From: Corallococcus macrosporus
GTDB taxonomy: Bacteria > Myxococcota > Myxococcia > Myxococcales > Myxococcaceae
Assembly (NCBI RefSeq): GCF_017302985.1
Contig: NZ_JAFIMU010000009.1
Span: forward strand, 310,001-374,000
Reading direction: 5' to 3'
DNA length: 64,000 nucleotides
The notes beneath the pieces are model-generated. The model saw nothing but the letters and a program-made list of their open reading frames with translations. It searched no databases and was not told the DNA's origin. The position numbers and the translations under genes were made by a program. Every line of letters begins with the position of its first letter. Position 1 is the first letter of the stretch. Below, piece by piece: positions 18,380-28,030 of this stretch.

Positions 18380-18745
18380 GTGACGAAGCTCTTCCTGTCC
18401 CAGGCCCAGCTCGAGGAGTGGGCGCTGGCGGACAAAGCAGACCTGCGCGAAGGCCGCCTGGTGGTCTCCGCCGACGGTGGGAGCGACTGGCCGCTCACGC
18501 CCGCCGTCCATGTCGTGCAGCTGGTGTCGGGGGAGGACACCCACCAGCTGGTGTCCCGGGTGAAGACCGAGGAGCAGCTCGGCCGGCTGGGCGCCGAACA
18601 GATGGCCGACTCCATCCTGGTCGGGGACTCGGCCTACGAGGTCGTTCCGGGCTATGTGACGGAGGTGGGTGCGCCCGCCCCCGAGCGCAAACCCAATTCG
18701 GAGACCGACCTGCTGGCGGCCTTCATTCTCAATAAAATGGGCTGA
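18380..18745 (+). CDS. Conserved-looking small protein, unknown
   Basis: 121 residues, no recognised family, soluble. The N-terminus reads TKLFLSQAQLEEWALADKAD and the C-terminus ends in TDLLAAFILNKMG. The GTG start follows the -10 TAGGCT by seven bases. It lies 45 bp upstream of the cytochrome-assembly-like gene and the heme operon on the same strand, so a link to heme supply is possible by position only. Confidence 0.5.
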   Translation: MTKLFLSQAQLEEWALADKADLREGRLVVSADGGSDWPLTPAVHVVQLVSGEDTHQLVSRVKTEEQLGRLGAEQMADSILVGDSAYEVVPGYVTEVGAPAPERKPNSETDLLAAFILNKMG

Positions 18746-18790
18746 GGCAGGAGTGAATGCCTCCTCGGCCGGGGTTATGAGCCTGCCGCC

Positions 18791-19603
18791 ATGAGCCATA
18801 CGCTCGTCTCGCTTGCCTGCCACGCCTACGGCCTGGCCGCGCTCGTCTACCTCGCCTTCCTGGTCCGCCAGTCCCAGGTGCTCGCCGTCACCGGCCGGGT
18901 GCTGGTGGGCACGGGCCTGCTGATGCATTGCGTTGCCCTCATCGAGTTGCTGGGGGCGCAGGGAGGCCGGCTGGTGGGCCCCGCGCAGGGCATGTCCACC
19001 TTCGCCTTCCTGCTGCTGGCGCTCTTCCTGGCGCTGGACATGCGCTACCGCAAACCTGTCATCGGCGCGTTCCTCACGCCGCTGGCGGTGGCGGTGCTGC
19101 TCATCGGCATGTTGATGCACGGCGGCTCCACGCCGCTGCCGGACGCCGTGCGCCAGCCGCTCCTGCCGGTGCATGTCACCATCGCGCTGCTGGGCATGAC
19201 GGCCTTCGGCGTGGCGGCCGGGGTGGGGGTCATGTACCTGCTGATGGAGCGGCAGGTGAAGACCAAGCACTTCGGCTTGCTCTTCTCCCGGCTGCCGTCC
19301 CTGGAGTTCCTGGACACGCTCAACCGGCGGCTCGTGCTGTGGGGCTTCATCGCGCTGTCGCTCACGCTGGCGACCGGGGCCCTGTTCACCACCACGTTGC
19401 GCGGGCTCGCCTGGGCACTCGAAGCCAAGCACGTGGCGACGTTCGTGGCCTGGGGTGTCTTCGCCGCGTTGGTCAACGCGCGCATCTTCGCCGGCTGGAG
19501 AGGCCGGCGGGTGGCGCTGCTCACCATGGCCGGGTTCTGCCTGGTGCTGGTCTCCTTCCTGTCGTCCTACGACCTGTCCGCCGCTGGCCCAGGGATGCCG
19601 TAG
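18791..19603 (+). CDS. HemX/CcsA-like cytochrome c assembly membrane protein
   Basis: 270 residues with about eight membrane helices, of the CcsA/HemX (cytochrome c assembly) family. The tryptophan-rich WGxxWxWD heme-handling motif of true CcsA is not visible, so it is closer to HemX/YpjD, which often lies beside hemA and influences glutamyl-tRNA reductase level. The ATG lies nine bases after TATGAG (18776-18781), a possible -10. Two bases separate it from hemA. Confidence 0.8.
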   Translation: MSHTLVSLACHAYGLAALVYLAFLVRQSQVLAVTGRVLVGTGLLMHCVALIELLGAQGGRLVGPAQGMSTFAFLLLALFLALDMRYRKPVIGAFLTPLAVAVLLIGMLMHGGSTPLPDAVRQPLLPVHVTIALLGMTAFGVAAGVGVMYLLMERQVKTKHFGLLFSRLPSLEFLDTLNRRLVLWGFIALSLTLATGALFTTTLRGLAWALEAKHVATFVAWGVFAALVNARIFAGWRGRRVALLTMAGFCLVLVSFLSSYDLSAAGPGMP

Positions 19604-19605
19604 CC

Positions 19606-20949
19606 ATGGAATTCATCTGCATTGGCGTGTCACACCGCACCGCGCCCCTGGGCGTCCGTGAGCGGTTGGCATTGCCCGAAGCCCGGCAGACGGAAGTGTT
19701 GCAGCGCCTGGCTCAGGCGCCTGTCGAGGCGCTCTGGGTGTCCACGTGCAACCGCGTGGAGGTGTACCTGGCGGCCCCCACGGCGGACGTGGCGCGGGAG
19801 CGCGCGCGGGAGACGCTGCACTCGCTGGGCGGCGCGGAGGCGCTGGAGCACCTGTACGAGCACCAGGGCGAGGCGGCGCTCGTGCACCTGTTCCGCGTGG
19901 CGTCCAGCCTGGACTCCATGGTGCTGGGCGAGGCGCAGATTTTGGGTCAGGTGAAGGACGCCTTCGAGCGGGGCCAGGGCGCGGGCGCGGTGCGCGGAGA
20001 GCTCACGCGCGCGTGCGCGGCGGCGTTCGGCTGCGCCAAGCGCGTGCGCACGGAGACGGCGGTGGGGCGCGCGGCGACGTCCATGGCGTCCGCGGCCGTG
20101 CAGCTGGCGAGCAAGGTGTTCGACGGGCTCAAGGACAAGACCGTGCTGGTCGTGGGCGCCGGCGAGATGGGGGAGCTGGCGGCGCGGCACCTGAAGAACG
20201 CGGGCGCCGGGAAGCTCATCGTGACCAACCGCACGCTGGCCCGCGCGGAGGCGCTGGTGGCGGAGGTGGGCGGTGTGGCGCGGCCCTTCGAGGAGCTCTT
20301 CACGCTGCTGGCCTCCGCGGACGTGGTGGTGACGAGCACCGCGTCGCCGGTGCCCCTCTTCACGCGCGACAACGTGGGCGCGCTGGGCAAGGCCCGCAAG
20401 GGACGGCCGCTGTTCATGGTGGACCTGGCGGTGCCGCGCGACATCGACCCCGCGGTGGGCACGCTGGACTGGGTGCACGCGTACGACGTGGACGACATCC
20501 AGAAGTTCGTCGCGGACAACACCGCCGCGCGCGCGGAAGAGGCGCACAAGGCGGGCGGGCTGGTGGCGCAGGAGGTGGCGCGCTTCGCCCGGGAGCGCGC
20601 GCTGCGCGACGGCATGCCCGTGCTGGCCCGCCTGCGTCAGCGCGCGGAGGCCATTGCCCGCGCGGAGGTGGAGCGCACGCTCATGGGCCTGGGCGACGGC
20701 CTCACCGACAAGCAGCGAAAGAGCATCGAGGCCATGGGACGCGCCATCGTGAACAAGCTGTTGCATGAGCCCACCGCGCGCCTGCGCGCCGTGGGTCCCC
20801 AGGGCGAAGGCAACCGGCTGGCGGGCGCCGCCGCGGAGCTGTTCGGCCTCACGGAGGCGGAGGCCGCGGTCATCGCCCCCTCGGACGAGGACGCCGTGCC
20901 CACGAAGGAAGCGCGCAACACGGTGGTGGCCAGCGGGAGCCGGCGATGA
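19606..20949 (+). CDS. hemA: Glutamyl-tRNA reductase
   Basis: 447 residues. Reduces glutamyl-tRNA(Glu) to glutamate-1-semialdehyde, the first committed step of tetrapyrrole synthesis by the C5 route. The N-terminal catalytic domain has [18 protein letters not shown] and the active-site Cys in STCNRVEVY, followed by an NADPH-binding Rossmann domain ([17 protein letters not shown]) and a helical dimerisation tail. The ATG at 19606 is chosen because longer forms read into the preceding gene. ATGA-type overlap with hemC. Confidence 0.97.
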   Translation: MEFICIGVSHRTAPLGVRERLALPEARQTEVLQRLAQAPVEALWVSTCNRVEVYLAAPTADVARERARETLHSLGGAEALEHLYEHQGEAALVHLFRVASSLDSMVLGEAQILGQVKDAFERGQGAGAVRGELTRACAAAFGCAKRVRTETAVGRAATSMASAAVQLASKVFDGLKDKTVLVVGAGEMGELAARHLKNAGAGKLIVTNRTLARAEALVAEVGGVARPFEELFTLLASADVVVTSTASPVPLFTRDNVGALGKARKGRPLFMVDLAVPRDIDPAVGTLDWVHAYDVDDIQKFVADNTAARAEEAHKAGGLVAQEVARFARERALRDGMPVLARLRQRAEAIARAEVERTLMGLGDGLTDKQRKSIEAMGRAIVNKLLHEPTARLRAVGPQGEGNRLAGAAAELFGLTEAEAAVIAPSDEDAVPTKEARNTVVASGSRR

Positions 20950-21887
20950 AGACCGTACGCATCGCGACGCGGGAGAGCCCGCTGGCGCTGTGGCAGGCGA
21001 ACCACGTGGCCTCGCTGCTCACCCAGCGCAACCCCGGTCTGGAGGTCACCCTGGTGAAGATGACCACCGAGGGCGACCGCTTCCTGTCCGCGCCGCTGTC
21101 CCAGGTGGGCGGCAAGGGCCTGTTCGTGAAGGAGATTGAGCAGGCATTGCTCGATGGCCGCGCGGACGTGGCCGTGCACAGCCTCAAGGACATGACGTCG
21201 GTGTTCCCGGACGGGCTCATCCTGGCGGCGGTGCCGACGCGCGAGGACCCGCGCGACGCGTTCTGCAGCCCGGACGGACACACGCTGGCGATGCTGCCCC
21301 CGGGCGCGAAGGTGGGCACGTCGTCGCTGCGGCGCAGCTGCATCCTGCGCGCGCGCCGTCCGGACCTGGAGATCGTCTCGCTGCGCGGCAACGTGCAGAC
21401 GCGCCTGCAGAAGACGCGCGACCTGAAGCTCGCGGGCGCGATGCTCGCGGCGGCGGGGCTCAAGCGCCTGGGCCTGGACCACCACATCACCCAGGTGGTG
21501 CCGGTGGCGGACAGCCTGCCGGCGGTGGGGCAGGGCGTGCTGGCCATCCAGTGCCGTGGGGCGGACGCGGACGTGCGCGCGCTGCTCCAGCCGCTGGAGG
21601 ACGCCCTCACGCGCGACGCCGTGCGGGCCGAGCGCGCCTTCCTGGCGAAGCTGGAGGGCGGCTGCACGGTGCCGCTGGCCGGCCACGCCACGGTGGATGC
21701 GGGCCAGGTGTACCTGCGCGGCCTGGTGGGCCGGCCCGACGGTTCGCTCGTGGTGCGGGGGGAAGTGAAGGGCCCCGTACCGGAAGCGGAGCGGCTGGGC
21801 GAGGCGCTCGCGGACGAGCTGCTGTCGCGCGGGGCGGGAGACATCCTGCGCGATTTCGGCCGCCGCGAAGGCGCGCCGCGCGCCTAG
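20946..21887 (+). CDS. hemC: Hydroxymethylbilane synthase (porphobilinogen deaminase)
   Basis: 313 residues, normal family length. Polymerises four porphobilinogen units. Motifs are [28 protein letters not shown] and the dipyrromethane-cofactor Cys in [11 protein letters not shown]. It overlaps hemA by four bases. Its TAG stop is also the first half of a TAGAGT hexamer that could promote hemD. Confidence 0.97.
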   Translation: MKTVRIATRESPLALWQANHVASLLTQRNPGLEVTLVKMTTEGDRFLSAPLSQVGGKGLFVKEIEQALLDGRADVAVHSLKDMTSVFPDGLILAAVPTREDPRDAFCSPDGHTLAMLPPGAKVGTSSLRRSCILRARRPDLEIVSLRGNVQTRLQKTRDLKLAGAMLAAAGLKRLGLDHHITQVVPVADSLPAVGQGVLAIQCRGADADVRALLQPLEDALTRDAVRAERAFLAKLEGGCTVPLAGHATVDAGQVYLRGLVGRPDGSLVVRGEVKGPVPEAERLGEALADELLSRGAGDILRDFGRREGAPRA

Positions 21888-21898
21888 AGTGCCGGCCC

Positions 21899-22660
21899 GT
21901 GGAACGGCGACTGGAAGGCATCCGAGTCTTGGTGACGCGCCCCCGTGAGCGGGCCGAGGAGCTGTGCTTCCTCCTGGAGGACGAGGGCGCGGACGTGCTC
22001 AGCCTGCCGCTCCTGGAGCTGCACCCGCCGGAGGACCCGCGTCCGCTCGCGTCCGCCGCGGAGCACGTGCAGCGCTACCACTGGGTGGTGTTCGCCAGCC
22101 CCTCCGCCGTGGAGTCCTTCGTGGAGGCCCTGCGGCTCGCGGGCACGCTGGACCGGCTGTCCCGCGTGAAGCTGGCCGCCGTGGGGCCGCGCACCGCCAG
22201 GGCCGTGGAGGGCTATGGCCTGAAGGTGGAGGCCGAGCCCAACGAGGGCACCGGCGCGGCCCTCTTCACCGCGCTGCGCGACGCGCTGGGGCCGGACGAC
22301 GACGTGCTCCTGCCGGCGGCGGAGGAGGGGCGGCGGGAGCTGGAGGACGGCCTGCGCGACCTGGGCGTGCGCGTCACCCGCGTGACGGCCTACCGCAGCA
22401 CGGCCGCCTCCGTGGAGCCGGAGGCCCTGGCGCAGCTGACAGAGGCGCCGCCCCAGGTGGTCCTCTTCGCCTCGCCGCGCACCGCGGAGGCCTTCGTGGA
22501 GGGCGTGGGCCGCGGGCCGCTGACGTCCGCGAAGGTGGTGGCCATTGGCCCCACCACGGCCACGGCGCTGACGCAGCTGGGCATCCCCGTGGCCGCCGTC
22601 GCCGAGCGCCCCACACCCGAAGCGCTGGTGGATGCCACCGTCCGCGCCGTTCACGGGTAG
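21899..22660 (+). CDS. hemD: Uroporphyrinogen-III synthase
   Basis: 253 residues of the HemD family: two alternating alpha/beta domains, with VLVTRPRERAEELCFLLEDE at the N-terminus, WVVFASPSAVESF in the first domain and VLFASPRTAEAFVEGV in the second. Closes and inverts ring D of hydroxymethylbilane. The start is the GTG at 21899, 11 bp after hemC and eight bases after TAGAGT. No Shine-Dalgarno is present. Confidence 0.9.
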   Translation: MERRLEGIRVLVTRPRERAEELCFLLEDEGADVLSLPLLELHPPEDPRPLASAAEHVQRYHWVVFASPSAVESFVEALRLAGTLDRLSRVKLAAVGPRTARAVEGYGLKVEAEPNEGTGAALFTALRDALGPDDDVLLPAAEEGRRELEDGLRDLGVRVTRVTAYRSTAASVEPEALAQLTEAPPQVVLFASPRTAEAFVEGVGRGPLTSAKVVAIGPTTATALTQLGIPVAAVAERPTPEALVDATVRAVHG

Positions 22661-22675
22661 ACTGTCCGCCCGGTG

Positions 22676-22711
22676 ACGTCCGGGCGCCAGACAGGCGCCC
22701 CGTGCGGACGT
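22676..22711 (+). terminator. Long hairpin after hemD, in leader of next gene
   Basis: ACGTCCGGGCGCC (22676-22688) pairs with GGCGCCC (22694-22700) and, past a 5-nt bulge, GGACGT (22706-22711). No T-tract follows. It sits between TAGACT (22658-22663, made from the hemD stop) and the next start, so it may be a weak hemD terminator or a 5'-leader structure. Confidence 0.4.
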
Positions 22712-22731
22712 GACGCGACGAGGTGCGGGTG

Positions 22732-24498
22732 ATGATTCGTGGGTCGCAGCGGAGTGTCTTCCTCCTTGGACTGCTGGCGCTGGCCGCGACAGCGCATGCC
22801 CAGACGAAGGAGGACTACCAGTTCCTGGATCACTGGGTGCTCAACAACAGCCAGGACCCGTTCCCGTACTACGTGGACGCGCGCAACCTCACCCCCGGGG
22901 GCAATGACCTGGGCCTGGTGGAGGACGCGGTGAAGAAGGCCTTCCAGGTCTGGCAGGACGTGGACTGCGCGTGGCCCGCCTTCACGTACAAGGGCCGGTC
23001 CTCCATCATCCCCATCCCGGACGTGAACGACCGGCTGGACGGCTTCAGCGTCTCCGCCATCTGGATCACCGACCCGAACAGCACGGAGTACAAGGACGTC
23101 CTCAACTCCGGCTACAGCATCGCGGAGGCGGTTCCGCTGCGGCACAGCGGCTACGTCTACCAGTGCGACATCTTCCTCAACGCCGTGACCTACAAGTTCA
23201 CGACGGCCGCCACCACGCCCGCGGGCTTCGTCGACATCCAGTCGGCGGTGATGCGCGAGGTGGGCCACTGCCTGGGCCTGGGCAGCACGTACCGCTTCGA
23301 CGACGCGGTGATGTCCTTCTACCTGGAGCCCGGCACCCAGCGCCGCACGCTCACGTCGTACGACCGCGGCGCGTTCTGCCAGCGCTATCCCCAGACGGGC
23401 GCGGTGGGCTCGCCGTGTGACACCACCGCGTGCGGCGCGGGGCTCACCTGCGTCACCGCCCGGTCCACCACCAGCGGCGTCAACCAGAAGATCTGCACCA
23501 AGGCGTGCCCCTCCGGCACGCCGGGCGCCTGCCCCGCGCCGTACCAGTGCATCGCGTCCACCGTCGTCTCCGGCTCGCAGTACGCGTGTCTGCCGGAGCC
23601 CGTCGGCACGGGCACCAAGGTGGGCAACCCCTGCGCGGACGCCAGCACGTGCGGCGCGGCGGATTCGCGCTGCCTCACGGAGGCGGACAAGACCACCGCC
23701 TTCCCGGCGTGGAAGGCGGGCTACTGCACGGAGTCCTGCATCGCCAACGCGGACTGCCCCACCGGCTCCACCTGCACGACGGTGGGCTCCGTGGGCAAGC
23801 GCTGTCTGAAGAACTGCCGCCCGGGCAAGGGCGACTGTCGCGACGGCTATACCTGCACCACGCTGCCCGACAACGGCGGCGACGTGTGCGTCGCCGACTG
23901 CAACACCAGCAATGACTGCGGTGGCAGCTACGTCTGCCGCTCGTGCGACAACGCCTGCGTGGTCCAGAAGACGGGCACGCGCAGCGTCGGTGAGCCGTGC
24001 CTCCAGGATTCCGAGTGCGGCACCAACCAGCAGTGCCTGAAGCTCAACGGCAACCCGCAGGGCGTGTGCGCCGAGCCGTGCTCGCTGTCCACCTGCACGT
24101 GCAGCCCCGGCAACACCTGCCGTCCGGCGGGCACGGGCGATGACCGCTTCTGCTTCCGCGACTGCGCCGAGGGCACCTGCTCCACGCCGCTCCAGTGCGT
24201 GCCGTTCGCGCAAGGGACCGCCTGCATCGCCCCCTGCCGCACCAACCAGGACTGCCCCAACGGCCTGTTCTGCGGCAACGGCGGCAAGTGCGAGGACCCC
24301 TACGCGCAGACGGACGGCGGCACCTGCGCCCTGTGCGGTGATGGTGGCACCCCGCCGCCCCCGCCGGTGGACGGCGGCACGGGTGGCACGAACAACGACC
24401 CGGGCGGTTGCGGCTGCCAGAGCGCCCCCACGTCCGCGGCATTCCTCGTGGGACTCGGGGTGTTGCTCCTGGCCACCCGCAGAAGGAGGAACGGTTGA
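22732..24498 (+). CDS. Cys-rich MYXO-CTERM protein with broken zincin site
   Basis: 588 residues: signal peptide (FLLGLLALAATAHA), an N-terminal matrixin-like domain (~25-225), then about 330 residues of Cys-rich repeats with 6-15 residue spacing, a Pro/Gly linker, and a MYXO-CTERM-like tail (GCGCQ, hydrophobic helix, RRRR). The zincin motif HExxHxxGxxH is degenerate: Arg175 replaces the first His and Ser185 the third, though Glu176 and His179 remain. A protease role is therefore doubtful and a surface adhesion role likelier. The ATG at 22732 follows GAGG. Confidence 0.75.
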   Translation: MIRGSQRSVFLLGLLALAATAHAQTKEDYQFLDHWVLNNSQDPFPYYVDARNLTPGGNDLGLVEDAVKKAFQVWQDVDCAWPAFTYKGRSSIIPIPDVNDRLDGFSVSAIWITDPNSTEYKDVLNSGYSIAEAVPLRHSGYVYQCDIFLNAVTYKFTTAATTPAGFVDIQSAVMREVGHCLGLGSTYRFDDAVMSFYLEPGTQRRTLTSYDRGAFCQRYPQTGAVGSPCDTTACGAGLTCVTARSTTSGVNQKICTKACPSGTPGACPAPYQCIASTVVSGSQYACLPEPVGTGTKVGNPCADASTCGAADSRCLTEADKTTAFPAWKAGYCTESCIANADCPTGSTCTTVGSVGKRCLKNCRPGKGDCRDGYTCTTLPDNGGDVCVADCNTSNDCGGSYVCRSCDNACVVQKTGTRSVGEPCLQDSECGTNQQCLKLNGNPQGVCAEPCSLSTCTCSPGNTCRPAGTGDDRFCFRDCAEGTCSTPLQCVPFAQGTACIAPCRTNQDCPNGLFCGNGGKCEDPYAQTDGGTCALCGDGGTPPPPPVDGGTGGTNNDPGGCGCQSAPTSAAFLVGLGVLLLATRRRRNG

Positions 24499-26333
24499 CC
24501 CAGGCGGCTCCCCCCGGCAGCAGCGGCGCTTCGCGCAGCGCCACGGACTTCACCCTGGCCTTCCTGCTGGAGGCCATGGTGGCCCAGCGCCTGCTGACCC
24601 CTCAGCAGGCGCAGGAGGTGCTGGCGCGAGAGCCCGCCGCGCGCGCCCGCGTCCTCAAGGCGCAGGGCGGAACGGGCAAGGACGCCGCCCGCTATGACGT
24701 GTCCCCCGTGGAGGTGGTGGCCGCCTTCCAGATTCCCGCGCCGGGCGGGCGGGGCGTGCTGGACGAGGACCGCGTCACGGAGGCCGCCGCGCGGGCCTCC
24801 GGGCTGGCCTACCGCAAGCTGGATCCGCTGAAGATGGACATGGCGCTGGCCACCCGCACGGTGTCCCGGCCCTACGCGCAGAAGCACGTGCTGCTGCCCC
24901 TGGAGCGCACCGAACAGGGGCGGCTGCGCGTGGCGGTGGCCAACCCCTTCGACCGCGAGCTCTTCGAATCCTTCCACCGCCTCACCGGCGAGCCGGTGGA
25001 GCCCGTGCTGTCCGCGAAGACGGACATCCTGCGCTCCATCGCGGACATCTACGGCTTCAAGAAGACGCTGGCGAAGGCGGCGGACGACTTCAGCGACTCG
25101 CAGTCGCAGATCGCCAACTTCGAGCAGCTCGTGTCGCTCAGCGGCACGCAGGAGCTGGAGGCGTCGGACCGGCCGGTGGTGCAGGCGGTGGACTACCTGC
25201 TGCGCTACGCGTTCGACAACCGCGCGTCGGACATCCACATTGAACCCAAGCGGGCCACCGCCGTGGTGCGCCTGCGCATCGACGGCGTGCTGCACCCGGT
25301 GTACTCGCTGCCCGCGCAGGTGCACCCGCCCATCGTGTCGCGCGTGAAGATGCTGGCGCGCATCGACATCTCCGAGAAGCGCCGCCCCCAGGACGGCCGC
25401 ATCAAGACGGAGCGCGACGGCCGCGAGGTGGAGCTTCGCGTCTCCACGCTGCCCACCGCCTTCGGCGAGAAGGTCGTCATCCGCATCTTCGACCCGGAGA
25501 CGCTGGTGCAGGACATCGCCCAGCTGGGCTTCGAGCCGGACGAGAAGGGCCACTTCGAGTCCTGGATTGATCAGCCCCACGGCCTCATCCTGGTGACGGG
25601 CCCCACGGGCAGCGGCAAGACGACGACGCTCTACTCCGCGCTCAAGGCGGTGGCGGGGCCGGACGTCAACGTCACCACGATTGAAGACCCCATCGAAATG
25701 GTGTGGGACACCTTCAACCAGGTGCAGGTGCAGCCCAAGGTGGGCCTGGATTTCGCGGGGGCGCTGCGCCACATCCTGCGCCAGGACCCGGACGTCATCA
25801 TGGTGGGCGAAATCCGCGACGCGGAGACGGCGGAGAACGCGCTCCAGGCCGCGCTCACCGGCCACCTGGTGCTCTCCACGCTGCACACCAACGACGCGCT
25901 GGGCGCGGTGGCGCGCATGAAGGACCTGGGCGTGCCGGCCTTCCTCCTGGCGCAGAGCCTGCTGGGCGTCATGGCCCAGCGCCTCCTGCGCCGCGTCTGC
26001 GTGCACTGCTCGGAGGAGGCCGTGCTCACGCCGGACGAGCTGCTGGCACTCCAGGCGCCCCTGCCGCTGTTGCCCGGCGGCGTGAAGCTGTCCAAGGGGG
26101 CGGGGTGCGTGCGGTGCCGGGGCACCGGCTTCTCCGGCCGCACCGGCGTCTTCGAAATCGTCTCCACCAGCCGCGAGGTGCGCGAGCTCATCGCCCGCGA
26201 GGCGCCCTACGAGCAGCTGGTGCAGGCCGCGCGCCGCGGCGGCATGCGCACCCTGCGCGAGGCCGCCGTGCGCAAGCTGGCGCAGGGCCTCACCGCCTTC
26301 GACGAGGTGGTGCGGATGACGTCCGCCTTCTGA
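24495..26333 (+). CDS. GspE/PilB-family secretion ATPase
   Basis: 612 residues. N-terminal MshEN-like domain (~10-190), then the hexameric ATPase: Walker A GPTGSGKTTTL, Asp box and Walker B (DVIMVGEIRDAETA), His box (STLHTND), and a four-Cys zinc finger (CVHC ... CVRC) leading to GRTGVFEI as in GspE. It powers a type II secretion or type IV pilus-type machine, but no gspD, F or G partner lies nearby. The TTG start overlaps the previous stop and has a strong AGAAGGAGGA. The coupling to the MYXO-CTERM gene is notable. Confidence 0.88.
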   Translation: MTQAAPPGSSGASRSATDFTLAFLLEAMVAQRLLTPQQAQEVLAREPAARARVLKAQGGTGKDAARYDVSPVEVVAAFQIPAPGGRGVLDEDRVTEAAARASGLAYRKLDPLKMDMALATRTVSRPYAQKHVLLPLERTEQGRLRVAVANPFDRELFESFHRLTGEPVEPVLSAKTDILRSIADIYGFKKTLAKAADDFSDSQSQIANFEQLVSLSGTQELEASDRPVVQAVDYLLRYAFDNRASDIHIEPKRATAVVRLRIDGVLHPVYSLPAQVHPPIVSRVKMLARIDISEKRRPQDGRIKTERDGREVELRVSTLPTAFGEKVVIRIFDPETLVQDIAQLGFEPDEKGHFESWIDQPHGLILVTGPTGSGKTTTLYSALKAVAGPDVNVTTIEDPIEMVWDTFNQVQVQPKVGLDFAGALRHILRQDPDVIMVGEIRDAETAENALQAALTGHLVLSTLHTNDALGAVARMKDLGVPAFLLAQSLLGVMAQRLLRRVCVHCSEEAVLTPDELLALQAPLPLLPGGVKLSKGAGCVRCRGTGFSGRTGVFEIVSTSREVRELIAREAPYEQLVQAARRGGMRTLREAAVRKLAQGLTAFDEVVRMTSAF

Positions 26334-26343
26334 AAAACACGAA

Positions 26344-26371
26344 GGGCCCGCCGTGTGGAAACGGCGGGCCC
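26344..26371 (-). terminator. Rho-independent-like terminator
   Basis: Perfect 11-bp stem GGGCCCGCCGT/ACGGCGGGCCC with a 6-nt loop. On the minus strand a TTTTT run follows within 12 bases, so it should end the barrel transcript. On the plus strand there is no T-run, although it lies just after the gspE-like stop. Confidence 0.75.
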
Positions 26372-26401
26372 CGCGGGTGAAACAGGGGAGGGCAGGGCGG
26401 C

Positions 26402-27934
26402 CTAGAAGCGCGCCTGCAGCAGCGTGTTGAAGCCCAGCGCGTGCGGCTTCTCGAAGTTCGGCTGCGCGATGCCCGTCACGTCGTCCTCGAACGTGGTCCG
26501 GTTGGTGTCGTACGTGTAGTAGACCTCGCCGACCGCCGCGACCGTCTCCGACAAATCCCACCGGAAGGTGGCCTTGGCGGACCAGATGAGCTCCGCCTCG
26601 CAGGCGCCAGAGCCGCCGCAGGTGCTGGGCAGGATGCTCAGCTGGTTGGCGTCACGCACCACCACCGTGCGCGTGCCACTGAGGGCCGGCGGCGGGTTGC
26701 CGCCGCCCACGAGCGGCACCGGGCTGCGGAAGGACGCCGGCTGCTGCGCGCCGATGATGAAGCCCGGCGTCAGGTGCAGGGCCGCGATGTTGTAGTCCAC
26801 GCCCAGCGCGCCGAAGACTTCCGGCTTCAGCACCGTGCCGGTGGGGAAGTCCTGGAACGGCGGGAAGCCCGGCACGTCGAACTGGATGAAGGACAGGCTG
26901 CGCACCAGCGCCAGCGCGTTGAAGCGGAACCGGTTCAGCTTCGCGCGGCCCTGGAAGGCCAGCGCCGTGGCGCCCTGGTACTTCGTGGCGCCGAACTTGT
27001 CCGGGTCCTGCAGCGTCTGCGTGAGGTAGCTGCCCTCCAGCGAGAACGAGTACGACAGGCCGCCCGGGTACGTCTCCGGCGCGAAGAAGCGCTGGTAGAT
27101 TTCCGGGTCGTTCTTGTAGAGGCGGAAGTCCACGCTCGTGCCCACCGGCACGCCCACGTGGTAGACGACCTGCGCGGACGCGCCGTACGCGTTGACGGGC
27201 GCCTCGATGGACTGGTTCGCCAGGCCCGGGACGATGCCCTTCTGGAAGTAGCCGCCGCCGGCCTCCACGCGCAGCGTCTCCAGGATGTCCCAGCCCGCGC
27301 CGGCCATCACGCCGTAGAGCGTCTCCTGCTCCAGGATGAGGTCGTTGAGCACCAGCGCCGTCTTGCCGCCCAGGTACGCGTACCAGCGGTCGCGCGTCAG
27401 CTGCAGCTTGGCGCCCGGCACACCCGCCGCGGTGGCGCGGTTGGTGAAGATGGGGCTGCCGCCCCAGGAGATGCGGTACGCGTAGCCCAGACGGAAGCGG
27501 TCCGCGGACACCGGGAAGCCGGTGAGCGAGATGCCTTCCTTCTCACCCCAGCCGGGCGGCTGGTAGTTCAGGCGCACGTAGCTGGAGTTGTCCAGGATGT
27601 CGACACCGCCGGACGGGCGCTCCAGCACGAGCAGCGTGAGGGCCGCCTCCGTCGTCAGGCCCTCGAAGAACGCCGGCATGCGCTTGTAGAGCACGACGTT
27701 CGACAGCGACTCGAAGCCGGAGAACTTGGTGTTGAAGTTGTCGTAGAACTGCGTGTTCTGGTTGCCCGCGCCAAAGCGCGCGTTGGGGCTGTTGGGAGTC
27801 GTCTCTCCCGCGCCCGCCAGCACGTTGTCGTCCGCGAAGACGAACGACAAACGGGTGTCCACGAAGTCCCCGGCCCAAGCGGGCGCGGAAAGGGCTGTCA
27901 GGCCCGTCAGGGCCAGCGTCTGCAACGTTTTCAA
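26402..27934 (-). CDS. Predicted outer-membrane beta-barrel protein
   Basis: 510 residues: signal peptide (LALTGLTALSAPAWA), then alternating hydrophobic/polar strands with many aromatic residues, ending in a barrel-like aromatic C-terminus (LGFNTLLQARF). No family recognised. It looks like a 16-20 strand outer-membrane protein or porin-like channel. It is the last gene of the minus-strand surface locus, 96 bp after the lipoprotein gene, with two hairpins in the gap. Confidence 0.65.
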   Translation of the reverse strand: MKTLQTLALTGLTALSAPAWAGDFVDTRLSFVFADDNVLAGAGETTPNSPNARFGAGNQNTQFYDNFNTKFSGFESLSNVVLYKRMPAFFEGLTTEAALTLLVLERPSGGVDILDNSSYVRLNYQPPGWGEKEGISLTGFPVSADRFRLGYAYRISWGGSPIFTNRATAAGVPGAKLQLTRDRWYAYLGGKTALVLNDLILEQETLYGVMAGAGWDILETLRVEAGGGYFQKGIVPGLANQSIEAPVNAYGASAQVVYHVGVPVGTSVDFRLYKNDPEIYQRFFAPETYPGGLSYSFSLEGSYLTQTLQDPDKFGATKYQGATALAFQGRAKLNRFRFNALALVRSLSFIQFDVPGFPPFQDFPTGTVLKPEVFGALGVDYNIAALHLTPGFIIGAQQPASFRSPVPLVGGGNPPPALSGTRTVVVRDANQLSILPSTCGGSGACEAELIWSAKATFRWDLSETVAAVGEVYYTYDTNRTTFEDDVTGIAQPNFEKPHALGFNTLLQARF

Positions 27935-27947
27935 ATTCCCTCCAGGA

Positions 27948-28000
27948 AGCGGTCCGGGGGAGACCGCTCCTCCCTGCGCCCCGGCATACCGCCGGGGCGC
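27948..28000 (-). other. Two hairpins in the leader of the barrel gene
   Basis: GCGCCCCGGC (27976-27985) pairs perfectly with 27991-28000 around a 5-nt loop, and AGCGGTC (27948-27954) pairs with 27962-27968. Both lie between the lipoprotein stop and the barrel start. With no T-run, partial attenuation, mRNA processing or differential stability is likelier than full termination. Confidence 0.5.
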
Positions 28001-28030
28001 TCAATGCGACTGCTCAAGAATGGATGGCGA

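Noticed and set aside
22676..22711. Riboswitch in the hemD/MYXO-CTERM gap
   Set aside because: A single long hairpin with no conserved core that I recognise; better called a terminator or leader stem.
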